This document shows positions 27,355 to 37,398 of a stretch of 64,000 bases of DNA, piece after piece. The translations under genes and the position numbers were made by a program. Origin of the DNA: Moritella dasanensis ArB 0140 (lineage in GTDB: Bacteria > Pseudomonadota > Gammaproteobacteria > Enterobacterales > Moritellaceae); the NCBI RefSeq assembly GCF_000276805.1, contig NZ_AKXQ01000005.1, forward strand, positions 62,001 to 126,000, written 5' to 3'. Each line of letters begins with the position of its first letter. The stretch's first letter is position 1. The notes beneath the pieces are model-generated. The model saw only the letters and a list, made by a program, of their open reading frames with translations. It did no database searches and was not told the DNA's origin.

Positions 27355-27377
27355 TACGGTTTATTTAAGCAGGATAA

Positions 27378-27417
27378 AGCAATCCAATTTAGGGTGTGAT
27401 GCCCGAGTTGGACTGCT
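27378..27417. terminator. Convergent hairpin between the MCP gene and yaeP
   Basis: AGCAATCCAA (27378-27387) pairs with TTGGACTGCT (27408-27417) with one mismatch and a 20-base loop. Located between convergent genes, it may terminate both, although flanking T-runs are short. Confidence 0.5.
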
Positions 27418-27440
27418 TATTTATTCTATGCAAAGAAAGA

Positions 27441-27644
27441 CTAATCTTCAAAGTCTGAAATAAGTAAATTCGCTGCTGCAAAGGCCGCGTTATCGCGAAC
27501 TTCGTCAGGTAGAGATTCGTTACTTGCCACATCGTTTAACGCTTTAATCGCACAGCCAATCGCTTTGGGAATATAACCTTGATCGCCACTGCCAATTAAT
27601 GAATACAGTTCACGGATTTTGTCACAACATTGATAAACGTTCAT
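27441..27644 (-). CDS. yaeP: UPF0253 family protein YaeP
   Basis: A 67-residue protein matching the YaeP family throughout: [20 protein letters not shown], then [13 protein letters not shown] and [17 protein letters not shown]. Enterobacterial YaeP is of the same length and also ends in an AANLL.SD segment. Its function is not known. The gene stands alone and converges on the chemoreceptor gene. Confidence 0.88.
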   Translation of the reverse strand: MNVYQCCDKIRELYSLIGSGDQGYIPKAIGCAIKALNDVASNESLPDEVRDNAAFAAANLLISDFED

Positions 27645-27876
27645 AGGAAGCCTTATAAAGAAGAGTCGTTTAAAACAAAGATGAGGCTATTTTATCCTTT
27701 GCCTTAATTCAATGTCGAGCATTAAGTGGTTTGATTGAGGATGTGTTGATCTTGGTTGGAAAAAGTGGAAACTATCACCATTCTTAAAAAGTACTGACAT
27801 ACACTTACATCTCAATTATTTACACGCCTGAAACACACAGATAAAATTATGATCCATACTTTATTCAGGTTATATC

Positions 27877-28092
27877 GTGATGTTCCGTATACAAAAGATT
27901 TTGTTTATATCCCTACTTACCAATTTACTCGCGTCATGCGCTTATCATGAATACAATCCATCAAAACCTGATGACTATGCGAAATATTGGTGCCAGGAAG
28001 AACACAAAAATAATTCCATACTCGCTGTTCTAAATACCGATCAGGGGCGCGAAGACACAACCCCAGACAATTGTGATATCTATTACAGATAG
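27877..28092 (+). CDS. Small lipoprotein, function unknown
   Basis: A 71-residue precursor with a signal peptide ending in the lipobox LLASC at residues 17-21. The mature protein is about 50 residues with two further cysteines (YWCQEEH and DNCDIYY), which could form a disulfide in the envelope. No family recognised. It converges on the gene at 28119. Confidence 0.6.
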   Translation: MMFRIQKILFISLLTNLLASCAYHEYNPSKPDDYAKYWCQEEHKNNSILAVLNTDQGREDTTPDNCDIYYR

Positions 28093-28118
28093 CAGGCTGG
28101 AATAGTTAACCCTTTAAG

Positions 28119-28766
28119 CTAAATATCTTGCTGTTTAAGCAGTTTAGTTGGGATCACATCATCAACTCCAAGCGTCAAATGTACGGTTTCAGTGGGCACT
28201 TCTGCATACGCTTGTTGCTCACCATGTTGGTTGAATGACAGCTCGATTTTAGAATCCCACAGACGCATTTCATTAAGCTTAATTCGGTCGCCAATAAAAT
28301 AAGAATCTAAGTGTTGGATGGTTTGGTTATCAATGTCTTGTTCAAACAAGCCAACATAAGTGAATACCCCACTACCTTGATTGCTAACAGTAAAGGGCGC
28401 GACAAAATACATTTTATTCTCCGCAGTCATCGAGCCTAAAACATTGATAAACATGTAGTCGAGTAATACCTCACCACGTTCTTCTCCGATCTGATAATTA
28501 CCCTGCGCTTTACCGTGCGGAGTGCCGAGGCCAATTATAGAAGTCAGTGTAACGCTAGTATTTTTGTCAGTACTTGTATCAGAATTTGAATCGCTGTCAG
28601 GTAGGTTGATAATAAAATCACTGCTGGTTTCCATGGCAAATAACGTCCGTATTACTTCAGAGTGATAGTTAGGTGCCTTGCTACTGCTATCGCCCATATA
28701 ACGAGCCACGTTTACTGATGCCAATACACCGACACAAGCCAGTGCGATATAAATTAACTTTTTCAT
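28119..28766 (-). CDS. Exported protein of unknown function
   Basis: A 215-residue protein with an N-terminal membrane or signal segment (KKLIYIALACVGVLASVNVA) and a soluble remainder. A serine/aspartate-rich stretch near residues 57-68 is probably a linker. The C-terminal half looks beta-rich. No family recognised. It is about 120 bases downstream of the diguanylate cyclase gene on the same strand, so they may be co-transcribed. Confidence 0.6.
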   Translation of the reverse strand: MKKLIYIALACVGVLASVNVARYMGDSSSKAPNYHSEVIRTLFAMETSSDFIINLPDSDSNSDTSTDKNTSVTLTSIIGLGTPHGKAQGNYQIGEERGEVLLDYMFINVLGSMTAENKMYFVAPFTVSNQGSGVFTYVGLFEQDIDNQTIQHLDSYFIGDRIKLNEMRLWDSKIELSFNQHGEQQAYAEVPTETVHLTLGVDDVIPTKLLKQQDI

Positions 28767-28889
28767 TATGAATACCTTACTGCTAAATATCTGTAGACAT
28801 AATACAACGAAAACCTGCGGACGGGTATACAGACTCAGTAAGCATCTGTATACCCGTATATTTAGTGTGATTAGAAGGAATTAACGCTG

Positions 28890-30266
28890 CTATTTACGAC
28901 CTTGTTTACTCGCGTCTTTTTGTTTCAGCATTTCAAGATCAGATTTAGTAATTGCACTTTCAAAGTCTGCGCTGTTCGTAAATTCACAATATCCCGGCGC
29001 AACGGAAACACCACCTTCAATAAAAGGGAGTTTACTCTGCGATTGTAATCTCAGCATTGCGGCTATTTTGTCAAAAACGATAATCGCAGCTGACTCATTA
29101 CAGCCTTTAAGCACAACGACAAATTCATCGCCGCCCATGCGGATAATGTGGTCCTCTTTTCTGATACAAGAGTTAGCCGCATCACAAATCATCTTAATCG
29201 CGATATCACCGTAGTCATGGCCAAATTTGTCATTAATCATTTTAATTTTATTGCCATCAAGGTAGATAACAGTGCCGCCACCATTCAACACACCTTCTTT
29301 CATTAACACTAATTCAATGAAGTCACGATTGTAAACACCCGTCAATTTATCGGTAATTGAACGCGTTGTTTTCTCTCTAATGAGCGCATTTTTTAAGTTC
29401 AGGTGTAATAACATATAAAAGATGATCGCCAAAAATAGCCAGCAAACAATAAACAACGGAATGATACTTTGAATTGGTGCAAGCAGTGCGTGCCTTTCAA
29501 TTATAAGGTAACCAAACTTACTTTCGTGAAAAAACACAACATCCGTATTGCGATTGAAAATTGATGTGTAGTCATCAGAATAAAGCTCAATATACTTAAA
29601 CGGTTTATCCTCAAATACCATCGAAAAAGGGGTTAAGTCGACACTAAACGCGCTCATATCTTCTAACGACATATGAAACATAATGTAAAACGATGTGCCT
29701 TTAAGACGTTTCATTATAATTACGCTTGGCTTATCATCTATTAGTGTATTGTGTACGTTAGAATAATGAACCTCATCAGTATTTTCACCACAAGAGTCTG
29801 TTTCTACACACCGTTCTTTTTTAAATGTCTTCTGTAACGTCTCATCAGAAAAATCCATTAACGAAATAAGTTCATTGCTATCAATACTACGAACAAAAGG
29901 GCGGATCTTACTATCATTTAGTTTTTTTAAAATTCTCGAGTCCAAAGAATTCATAAAATTAAACACCTGTACCCCCTGCTCTGTTTCACCATCCAGAGCA
30001 TGATGCAGAAATCGACCATCGTTATTATCACGTGTCGAATTTATTTTATGCGCATTAACATCCCACAAGTCAGTGACGAGGTTGAGGATATAACCGTAGT
30101 TATCAAAATTTGCATTGACCTCATTCACTCTACTGGTAAAAGAAGAATGTGATCGGTGAAAGTATTTATTATAATTAATCGCGGCATAAAGACTAACAAA
30201 TACAAGACTTATAAAAATAGAAATAAGCACACTATAAGTTAGTTTGTTCACATTCTTCGTCATCAT
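28890..30266 (-). CDS. Membrane-bound diguanylate cyclase (GGDEF)
   Basis: Makes the second messenger cyclic di-GMP. About 458 residues. An N-terminal membrane helix and a second helix near residue 270 bracket a periplasmic sensor domain of about 220 residues of unknown type. The GGDEF domain follows, with DKLTGVYNRDFIE and the intact active site RMGGDEFVVVLKG. The usual inhibitory RxxD motif is not evident upstream of GGDEF. I chose the ATG at 30266 (a second is at 30263) because GGAG lies just before it; the ATG at 30293 has no such site. Confidence 0.88.
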   Translation of the reverse strand: MMTKNVNKLTYSVLISIFISLVFVSLYAAINYNKYFHRSHSSFTSRVNEVNANFDNYGYILNLVTDLWDVNAHKINSTRDNNDGRFLHHALDGETEQGVQVFNFMNSLDSRILKKLNDSKIRPFVRSIDSNELISLMDFSDETLQKTFKKERCVETDSCGENTDEVHYSNVHNTLIDDKPSVIIMKRLKGTSFYIMFHMSLEDMSAFSVDLTPFSMVFEDKPFKYIELYSDDYTSIFNRNTDVVFFHESKFGYLIIERHALLAPIQSIIPLFIVCWLFLAIIFYMLLHLNLKNALIREKTTRSITDKLTGVYNRDFIELVLMKEGVLNGGGTVIYLDGNKIKMINDKFGHDYGDIAIKMICDAANSCIRKEDHIIRMGGDEFVVVLKGCNESAAIIVFDKIAAMLRLQSQSKLPFIEGGVSVAPGYCEFTNSADFESAITKSDLEMLKQKDASKQGRK

Positions 30267-30545
30267 CTCACTCCAAAAAAATAAAAAATTCACCTATACA
30301 TAAGCAAATTAAATCCATAATCGTAATCACACCTGCTTCTTGGTGAGATAACACGATTTAACCAAGCAAGATCAGGATAATAATTACCTCTGAAAAATCA
30401 TTTCTAGGCTTAACCCCTTATATAAGCTGGAATTATTACATAAACGATATTTTCAGATTGGTATAAACAGGGCGAATGGCTTATTTCAGGTGTATTTACT
30501 AGGCATACTTTGTTCATCAAATCGACAAATTACAAAAATAAGATC

Positions 30546-30577
30546 AAAAAAGCCCCCAATAATGGAGGCTCTTTTTA
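30546..30577 (-). terminator. Rho-independent terminator after the VOC gene
   Basis: On the minus strand AGCCTCC pairs with GGGGGCT across a 6-base loop and TTTTTT follows. It lies about 50 bases past the stop of the VOC gene at 30625. The rest of 30294-30624 shows no gene. Confidence 0.75.
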
Positions 30578-30624
30578 ATGAATCTTAATAACTAACCACG
30601 ACATCAGTTAATTAAGTATTCAGT

Positions 30625-31110
30625 TTATTCGTATTCAGAAGCGTAAGTTTCTTCATAAGAGTGTGAGTAAAGCTCGAATAAATTACCAAATGGGTCTTCT
30701 AGATAAACCATTTTAGCTTGCTTACTGTCATCTTCTGGGTGGTAGCGATGAACGTCCATACGCACTTTACCGCCGTATTCTTCAGTTCGTGCCATCGCAC
30801 CTTCGAAGTCATCTGTTTGCAGACAGAAGTGGAAGATACCAAGGCGTGAGAAATCAACTTCGTGACGTTCTTGGCGTTCTTTCATTTCAAACATTTCAAC
30901 ACCAATGCCGTCAGTCGTGACTAAGTGAGCAATGTTAAAGCCTTTAAAGCCCTCACCAAATACTGCAACGCACATTTTACCGATAGCAGTCTCACGTTCT
31001 TCAAGTACTTTAGTGTTATTCATTACAATTTTAAGACCCAGCGCTTTAGTGTAAAACTCAACCGCTTTATCCATATCGCCGACCATAATACCTACATGAT
31101 TCATTTTCAT
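30625..31110 (-). CDS. VOC/glyoxalase family protein
   Basis: A 161-residue vicinal-oxygen-chelate fold protein: MNHVGIMVGDMDKAVEFYTK begins the first beta-alpha-beta-beta-beta module and LGIFHFCLQTDDFEGAMART the second, ending in VYLEDPFGNLFELYSHSYEE. Candidate metal ligands are the early histidine, a central histidine and the glutamate near the end. It is related to lactoylglutathione lyase and dioxygenases, but the substrate is unknown. It is monocistronic. Confidence 0.85.
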   Translation of the reverse strand: MKMNHVGIMVGDMDKAVEFYTKALGLKIVMNNTKVLEERETAIGKMCVAVFGEGFKGFNIAHLVTTDGIGVEMFEMKERQERHEVDFSRLGIFHFCLQTDDFEGAMARTEEYGGKVRMDVHRYHPEDDSKQAKMVYLEDPFGNLFELYSHSYEETYASEYE

Positions 31111-31243
31111 AATATGCTCACTTATCCGTTGTTAGTTAGTTAGTTGTTTGTCTGTTTTGATGGAGTGAGTATAGGCAGTGTAGATAATTAAGTGAAATTA
31201 TCAATTTTAATGTTTTTGATAATTTATCGTAATGATAAAATCA

Positions 31244-31705
31244 TTACTCATTATTTGAAACCATGTTATAGCGAATCAATTTTTTGCATAACGTGCGTAA
31301 AAGATCCTGCTCATCTGACGCTAAAGGAGAGAAATAGTCAGCCGTTATTTGCTTTAAACAATGACTCGCTTTCTCTTTTATCTCCATGCCCTTTTCAGTC
31401 AAGCCGATATATCGGGCTTTTTTGTTCAGTTCATTTTTATGTACTTCAATAAGACCGCGTTTAATAACATGGTCGACTAAACGCTTTGTCACCGAACGTT
31501 CGCGATGTAGGGCATCAGATAATGTCTGCTGCGGTACGACCCCCAAGTGAGCAAGTACGCGAAGCAAACCTAGCATTTCGAGTGTAATATCAAATTCAGT
31601 GTTTAACGTTTGATTCGCTTGCGTGCGGAATTGTTTACCCGCAAGCCCCATCATAAACGAGGTGCTTTCATCCAATTCTGGAATGTTTGTGATTTCTTTG
31701 ATCAT
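31244..31705 (-). CDS. MarR family transcriptional regulator
   Basis: A 153-residue winged-helix regulator. The recognition region is QQTLSDALHRERSVTKRLVD and the wing follows, ending ARYIGLTEKG at about residue 110. Its start overlaps the end of the DUF2955 membrane gene by 38 bases, so it is the last gene of an efflux operon (HlyD-DUF2955-MarR) and likely represses that operon. The inducer is unknown. Confidence 0.88.
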   Translation of the reverse strand: MIKEITNIPELDESTSFMMGLAGKQFRTQANQTLNTEFDITLEMLGLLRVLAHLGVVPQQTLSDALHRERSVTKRLVDHVIKRGLIEVHKNELNKKARYIGLTEKGMEIKEKASHCLKQITADYFSPLASDEQDLLRTLCKKLIRYNMVSNNE

Positions 31706-32687
31706 GATTGTCTCGAGAACGTGTTAAGTGATGAAAAATGAAGAGGATGCTCAAGGTCACGGTAAGCTCCCATGCGCGTAGATAGGTATTCTCTAACCCA
31801 AGTGCTGTATTACCGATATATAACTGAATAGGTAACATAGTAGCCAATAATACATCAGCATGAAGATCGCGAGAAGGCCCTTTCGACGTAACCATCCATT
31901 TAGTAATTATAAATACTAACGTACCCAAACCTAACGCATAAAAAATAATTATGCTTTGGTGCCCGCCCATAATGATGGTAAAGATAACTGCAATGGCACA
32001 ACCGCCAATTTGACTAATAAAACGTAACAGGACAACAGATTTAAACTTATCTCGCGTAAATTGGATTGAAGCCGCAATCACAGGCACCATGCAGAAAGTG
32101 GCAGAAAGTAAGTCGACAATCATCAGAAATGCCAGCCCACCACCAATTAATCCCCCCGACACAAACCGATGTTGATACGTAACAATCTGCGCTTTGAATG
32201 CAGGTGGTTTAGCCATTTTATCAGAAGGAAATAGGGTCTCCATTGTCTTTGCAACGATCGCCGTAATCATCATAGAGATAAGGATCTCATGAATACGCAT
32301 CGGCATATCAAAACGGCCTTGCTGTGAAAACACCACAATTAATATCCAGTTAAAAGTAGGCATTAACATACCGCCCAACTTAATTGGCGTATCAGCACGG
32401 CGGCGCATAGTATCAAAAAACACTAAGCTGATAGTCCAGATGATAAAGGGGTGATCATAAAAAATTTCAGAAACAAGCAATGCGCAGGCTGCAGCCAATA
32501 GTGTAGGAAAAAACATCTTTCCTATCCCTTGCCATGAAAAATTTTTGCCCTTTGTCATTAAAATCGTTGGGTAAAGTGCTAAATATACCGGTGAACCAAG
32601 ATCGAAAAATTTACCCATCAACATACATAACGTAATAGTCAATGTCACTCTCAAGGTTTCATTAACATCTGAATTTTTAATCAACAT
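31668..32687 (-). CDS. DUF2955/FUSC-like inner-membrane protein
   Basis: A 339-residue integral membrane protein with about nine or ten hydrophobic segments, arranged as two halves of several helices separated by a charged loop (near residues 150-170). It resembles DUF2955 proteins, distant relatives of the aromatic-acid exporter (FUSC/AaeB) family. It lies between HlyD and MarR genes, so it probably forms an efflux pump for an aromatic or other toxic compound with the HlyD adaptor. No outer-membrane channel gene is adjacent. Confidence 0.8.
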   Translation of the reverse strand: MLIKNSDVNETLRVTLTITLCMLMGKFFDLGSPVYLALYPTILMTKGKNFSWQGIGKMFFPTLLAAACALLVSEIFYDHPFIIWTISLVFFDTMRRRADTPIKLGGMLMPTFNWILIVVFSQQGRFDMPMRIHEILISMMITAIVAKTMETLFPSDKMAKPPAFKAQIVTYQHRFVSGGLIGGGLAFLMIVDLLSATFCMVPVIAASIQFTRDKFKSVVLLRFISQIGGCAIAVIFTIIMGGHQSIIIFYALGLGTLVFIITKWMVTSKGPSRDLHADVLLATMLPIQLYIGNTALGLENTYLRAWELTVTLSILFIFHHLTRSRDNHDQRNHKHSRIG

Positions 32688-32705
32688 ATTGGCACCTCCG
32701 AGAAT

Positions 32706-33791
32706 TTAGTAGATATATCTGAACCAAGACACTAATTTTATCCATGTGTAGCCAATGGTGTCGATGATGATATTACCGTTACTGACGATTACACTCGCTC
32801 GAGAGCCAGCGATTAAAGCCGTATTTGCATCGTTGATATGAATTCGAGTTCGAATTTTTTGCTGCTCACGGATCCAACGAGAATCATTTGTGACAGTCGA
32901 TAGTTGACTTGTTGAAGTCGATGAATCAAAAATGGCCCGATCTTGATTGGTGATCTGCCCAGAAAAAACCTGGCCAGGCATCGCATCAAATGTGATCCAT
33001 ACATTAGCACCAGCCTGTAAATGAACGATCCCTTTTTCATTAAAGTCAGCACTTAGCCAGGTACTTTCTTCGTTAATCATAAATAACGACACAGTGCCTT
33101 TATTTACATAACTTCCTGACTGTAATTGTAAATTACTAATAGTACCCGAGAATTGAGCCGTCACATTAGTACGAATAAGATCGAGTTTTGCTTTTGCGAG
33201 TGCCGTTTCAGCTATCTTAATCGCTGAACTTTTATTTTTATTAGAAAGCTCAACTTTAATGCGTAAAACGTCAGCATTTGCAGCTTCTACAGCACTTTTG
33301 GCAATGCTTGCATTCATACGACTCTCATCAAAGTCTTGTTCGTTTAGCAACCCTTTGCTGAGTAATCTCTGGCTACGAGCATACTTAGTTTGTGCATTAT
33401 CCAATTCAAGATTACGTTGAATAAGACTTTGACTTGCAGATTTCAGCTCTTGCCATTTAGCCGAATCTAATTCTTGGGCGCTATGCAGTTCCGCTTCTGC
33501 TGACTGCACATCCAGTTGGTAGTTCTGACTGTTTATACTAAATAATTTATCGCCAGCTTTAACATTTTGCCCATTATTTATATTGACCTCGGTGATAACA
33601 CCAGACACTTCAGGTGCAATATTAGCGATTGTTTTATGTATCGTCGCTTGAGTGGTAAAGGGCGACACATTATCTGAGCCGATCAAAAAAATGGAGAAGC
33701 CGACAGTGATTAAACACACGGCATATATTATAAATTTATAAATTGAATCTTTCAAAATTGTTACCCATACAACAAAACATATACGCAGCAT
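32706..33791 (-). CDS. HlyD/EmrA family efflux adaptor
   Basis: Periplasmic membrane-fusion protein. One N-terminal membrane helix (KFIIYAVCLITVGFSIFLIG) precedes the lipoyl half IAPEVSGVITEVNINNGQNV, then a long coiled coil with LDSAKWQELKSA and a second lipoyl half (SGTISNLQLQSGSYVNKG), and a beta-barrel domain with AGSRASVIV near the C-terminus. The start is uncertain: the ATG at 33791 gives 361 residues, a TTG at 33755 gives 349, and an open frame extends to 33839. It is the first gene of the HlyD-DUF2955-MarR operon. Confidence 0.85.
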   Translation of the reverse strand: MLRICFVVWVTILKDSIYKFIIYAVCLITVGFSIFLIGSDNVSPFTTQATIHKTIANIAPEVSGVITEVNINNGQNVKAGDKLFSINSQNYQLDVQSAEAELHSAQELDSAKWQELKSASQSLIQRNLELDNAQTKYARSQRLLSKGLLNEQDFDESRMNASIAKSAVEAANADVLRIKVELSNKNKSSAIKIAETALAKAKLDLIRTNVTAQFSGTISNLQLQSGSYVNKGTVSLFMINEESTWLSADFNEKGIVHLQAGANVWITFDAMPGQVFSGQITNQDRAIFDSSTSTSQLSTVTNDSRWIREQQKIRTRIHINDANTALIAGSRASVIVSNGNIIIDTIGYTWIKLVSWFRYIY

Positions 33792-34087
33792 ACTCTTTTT
33801 TGTTGTACATGCAACTAAAAGTACTAAGGTGCATTTCAAACTTTAGTTACATAACAATAAAACCTAAATACAAGTAAATATCATTTAGATTTGTAACCAA
33901 TTGTATTTATCCACGATGAGTCACACTAAAACTGTACTGGCACACGATTAACTACTTCTTAACCGATTGTTATTATAAGATAATCCAATATATATAAAGA
34001 TGTTTATTAAATTATGTTGGATCGTATTGCAATAACCTGATGCTGTACGCCCCTGTGACGATAAATTATTAACGAGTTATTTTAACC

Positions 34088-36880
34088 ATGATGTTCAGTA
34101 GAAAATTATTATTAGTTACCTTTGCCCTACTCGCGCTCTCTAGTTGTGCAACTGCCCCCAATCAAAACCAGCCGCTGACGACGATCAGTAGCGATACCTT
34201 GGATAATGGCTTCTTTTATGCCGTTCACTCTAAGCCACAAAGCGCTGATAAAATTGAGCTACGCTTGATGATCAAATCAGGATCATTAAGTGAAACCGAG
34301 GCACAGTCTGGATACGCACACCTACTTGAACACATGGCCTTTAATGGTACTAAGCACTACCCTAAACTAAAAATTGACGAGTTATTTGAAAAGTCAGGCT
34401 TAGTTGTCGGTAATGATATTAATGCTTATACCTCGTTTGATGAAACGGTTTATACCTTATCGATCCCTAAAGCCAATAAACAGTTACTGGCTGATGCGCT
34501 GTTATATTTCCGCGATATTTTAACGGATATTGAATTAGAACAAGGCGAATTGGATAAAGAAAAAGGCGTGGTAGAAAATGAGTACTATCTAAGTACCCAA
34601 CAAGAACAATCTTATAACTATGCATTGTTCCGTGACTATATCAAAGACAGTGAATACGAAAACCGCTTACCAATCGGCACAGTTGAAAGTATTAAAAACA
34701 GTACGGTTGCCTCTGTTAACGAGTTTTACACAGCTTGGTATCGCCCCAACAATGCCAAATTATTGATAACGGGTGATGTCGATAGTGAACGCGCAACGCA
34801 ACTGATCACAGAGCTTTTTGCCAGTATAGATAAATCAACAAACGACACGAAACAACCGGAATTCACAGCACCAACATTTAAAACCCAGACACGGGATTAC
34901 AGCAGTAAAGTAATTAATTACTCCCAAACAGACCTGTACTTCGAAGTACCTAAATTAGCAATTACCGACAGCCAAGATCTCAGTCAGGCTTTCAAATTAG
35001 ATATGCTAAACATGTTGTTCAATTATCGTTTGACGGCGGCTAACAGCCAACGCGAAGGCTCCTTCAATAATATCGGTATTTTCTATGATGTTTTGTTAGG
35101 TGATAAAGCGCTCAACAATATTTCAGTAAGCCATCAAAAAAATGAAAGCCAACAAGCGGTTGAGTTTATTGCCCAAGAGCTAGCGCGCATCCAGCAATAC
35201 GGTTTTAGCCAAGCTGAATTTGACCTGCAATTAGCACAGATGAAATCAGACCAAGCCCAGCTTAGCAATCACTACATCAATCAAGACGCGGCGCAATTAG
35301 CAGGCGCAACGATATCTGCTTGGTCAACCGGCGATATTGAATTTACTTTCGAGCTTGAACAACAGGCTTATCAATTATTATTGAGTACGGTTAGCCTCGA
35401 AGAGCTTAATCAATTAGCTAATGAACTTATCGACAGCCCGCGTCAAATGACCTTTGCGACGCCATATCAAGCCGATAAACCTGATTTGTTAGCAGCCGAT
35501 AAACTCTTTGCTTATGCCCTTACTCAACCAATTAAAAATATCGTTCTTAACATTGAGACACTTACCTTGCCAGTCGCTAAAAAAAGCGCCACAGAAAGTG
35601 ATATTCTCAGTGAAAGCGTTGATGCCAAACAGCAACTGACACCGTGGCAATTAAGCAATGGTGTGAGTGTGGTATTACAGCCAGATGACAGTATTAAAAA
35701 TGAAATTAAGATGAGTTTTACAGCGCCAGGCGGCAGCAATGCATTTACCAAGCAACAACGCGCGGCCAATTATTTGCTCATAAGAAGCTATTTAAACAGT
35801 GGTTTAGAGGGGTTGTCAGCGCAAACGATAGGCCAAAGGTTTGAGCAAGAACGTATCGATATTATGCCAATTATTGATACCAACAATCATGGTTTCAATA
35901 TGCATTCGATTAATGATCCAAAGAGTTTGGAATTATTATTCTCGATGTTATACAGCAGTGTCACCAATGCAAAAGTGAATGAGCATGAATTTGCGTTAGA
36001 AAAACAAGCTGCCATTGAATACCAACAAAACAACCTAACGCTACCAGCGACTGCAACGTGGATAAAAACAGGTGAGATTTTATTCCCTCACAATCTACAG
36101 CAAGAACAAATTTCAGTGCAAGAATTAGCCGAGGTAGAACAACACGATATTGAAGCTATTTACCAAGCACTGTTTAATAACGTCAACGGCTATAAATTAA
36201 CGATCGTCGGCGACTTTGAACCGGCGCAATTAAAGCCACTGATATTGCAATATGTAGCAACGTTACCTAGGGGGAAAGAAAGTAAATTTGACCACCCAGT
36301 ACAGTCGTTAATAACCCAAGCCAGTGGGATTAATGAAACAACCTACCCGCAAGATAATGGCCAGGTATTGTTTTACACTGTCACCGATACCCCAAACCCA
36401 AGTATCAAAGCGGTTTATCAGGCCGAACTCATGCAGGCCATGCTTAGCCAAACGTTAACGAAGATAGTCAGAGAGCAATTATCGTTAACCTACTCTCCTT
36501 ACGTGATGGTTCGCGACCAAGCAGCAGGTCAGGCATTTACTGAAGTCATGATTGAATTAATCACTAAAGTTGAAGATATCGAAACCACGCAGCAGGTTGT
36601 CGATGACATCATTGCGGGTTTACTGACTAACGGTATCACCCAAGCACAGTTGGACGAGAACAAAAAGATAATAGCGCAAGATCTGGCTTCGTCATTAACT
36701 GATCCAGCGAGTAAGCAATGGCTGTTACACCGAGATCATTTATTTAATTATCCATTAGGATCAACAGAAGACGCGCCGGCAATATTTGCCAGTATTTCGG
36801 TTGCAGACATGAACCAATTTATTCGCGTCTACTTAGATCCAAGCAAAACCATGCGATTAACAAATAGACCGCAACAATAA
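34088..36880 (+). CDS. M16 family zinc peptidase, lipoprotein (PqqL-like)
   Basis: A 930-residue two-part insulinase-type peptidase. The signal peptide ends in the lipobox LSSC near residue 20, so it is membrane anchored. The inverted zinc motif HLLEH occurs in YAHLLEHMAFNGTKHYP, and the third ligand lies in DKEKGVVENEYYL. The C-terminal half (from about 520) has the second M16 repeat without a zinc site, as in PqqL and related enzymes. It probably degrades peptides in the periplasm or at the cell surface. It stands alone, divergent from the HlyD operon, with no pqq genes nearby. Confidence 0.9.
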   Translation: MMFSRKLLLVTFALLALSSCATAPNQNQPLTTISSDTLDNGFFYAVHSKPQSADKIELRLMIKSGSLSETEAQSGYAHLLEHMAFNGTKHYPKLKIDELFEKSGLVVGNDINAYTSFDETVYTLSIPKANKQLLADALLYFRDILTDIELEQGELDKEKGVVENEYYLSTQQEQSYNYALFRDYIKDSEYENRLPIGTVESIKNSTVASVNEFYTAWYRPNNAKLLITGDVDSERATQLITELFASIDKSTNDTKQPEFTAPTFKTQTRDYSSKVINYSQTDLYFEVPKLAITDSQDLSQAFKLDMLNMLFNYRLTAANSQREGSFNNIGIFYDVLLGDKALNNISVSHQKNESQQAVEFIAQELARIQQYGFSQAEFDLQLAQMKSDQAQLSNHYINQDAAQLAGATISAWSTGDIEFTFELEQQAYQLLLSTVSLEELNQLANELIDSPRQMTFATPYQADKPDLLAADKLFAYALTQPIKNIVLNIETLTLPVAKKSATESDILSESVDAKQQLTPWQLSNGVSVVLQPDDSIKNEIKMSFTAPGGSNAFTKQQRAANYLLIRSYLNSGLEGLSAQTIGQRFEQERIDIMPIIDTNNHGFNMHSINDPKSLELLFSMLYSSVTNAKVNEHEFALEKQAAIEYQQNNLTLPATATWIKTGEILFPHNLQQEQISVQELAEVEQHDIEAIYQALFNNVNGYKLTIVGDFEPAQLKPLILQYVATLPRGKESKFDHPVQSLITQASGINETTYPQDNGQVLFYTVTDTPNPSIKAVYQAELMQAMLSQTLTKIVREQLSLTYSPYVMVRDQAAGQAFTEVMIELITKVEDIETTQQVVDDIIAGLLTNGITQAQLDENKKIIAQDLASSLTDPASKQWLLHRDHLFNYPLGSTEDAPAIFASISVADMNQFIRVYLDPSKTMRLTNRPQQ

Positions 36881-36903
36881 TAACCACGATTAACGGATCA
36901 GCA

Positions 36904-36948
36904 CATCACCTTGGTTCAATTGACCACTGGGTGATGCGTTCGGTTTTT
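36904..36948 (+). terminator. Terminator after the M16 peptidase gene
   Basis: CATCACC (36904-36910) pairs with GGTGATG (36930-36936) across a 19-base loop, followed by CGTTCGG and a run of six T. The loop itself contains smaller pairing. Plausible rho-independent end. Confidence 0.6.
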
Positions 36949-37008
36949 TAATTAGGTGAATAACTTTTGTTAATCACTTCTACCAATAAGCTCAGATTAT
37001 AAATTTAG

Positions 37009-37398
37009 TTACACGACAATTTCAACTCGATTCCATTCAGGATCTAACACCACACATTCATAGTAACCATCTCCAGTTCGACGTGGTCCATCAAGCACTT
37101 CATAACCATTGGCGATAAAGGTCGCGGCCATTGCATCAACTTTCACTTCCGAACCAACTGCAAAGGCGATATGAGCCAGTCCGGTGAACTGCGGATATAC
37201 ATCGACAGCAGAGATCAACACCGAATCCATCTGCATCAACTCGATGCGAGCACCACCCGCTAACGTGAGGAAATATGAGCGAAAACCTTTGGCCTTGTTC
37301 TCGTATTTGTCATTACTGGTGGCACTAAAAAATTGGGTGTAAAAGCGTTTCATTTCTTCTAGGTCTTTACACCAAATAGCCACATGTTCGATTCTCAT
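37009..37398 (-). CDS. VOC family protein
   Basis: A 129-residue single-chain vicinal-oxygen-chelate protein starting MRIEHVAIWCKDLEEMKRFY, with GLAHIAFAVGSEVKVDAMAA in the middle and a VVLDPEWNRVEIV end, which carries the metal-binding glutamate. Length and pattern resemble small glyoxalase-like proteins of unknown substrate. Its start overlaps the stop of the small ORF at 37395 by four bases, so the two are translationally coupled. Confidence 0.85.
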   Translation of the reverse strand: MRIEHVAIWCKDLEEMKRFYTQFFSATSNDKYENKAKGFRSYFLTLAGGARIELMQMDSVLISAVDVYPQFTGLAHIAFAVGSEVKVDAMAATFIANGYEVLDGPRRTGDGYYECVVLDPEWNRVEIVV

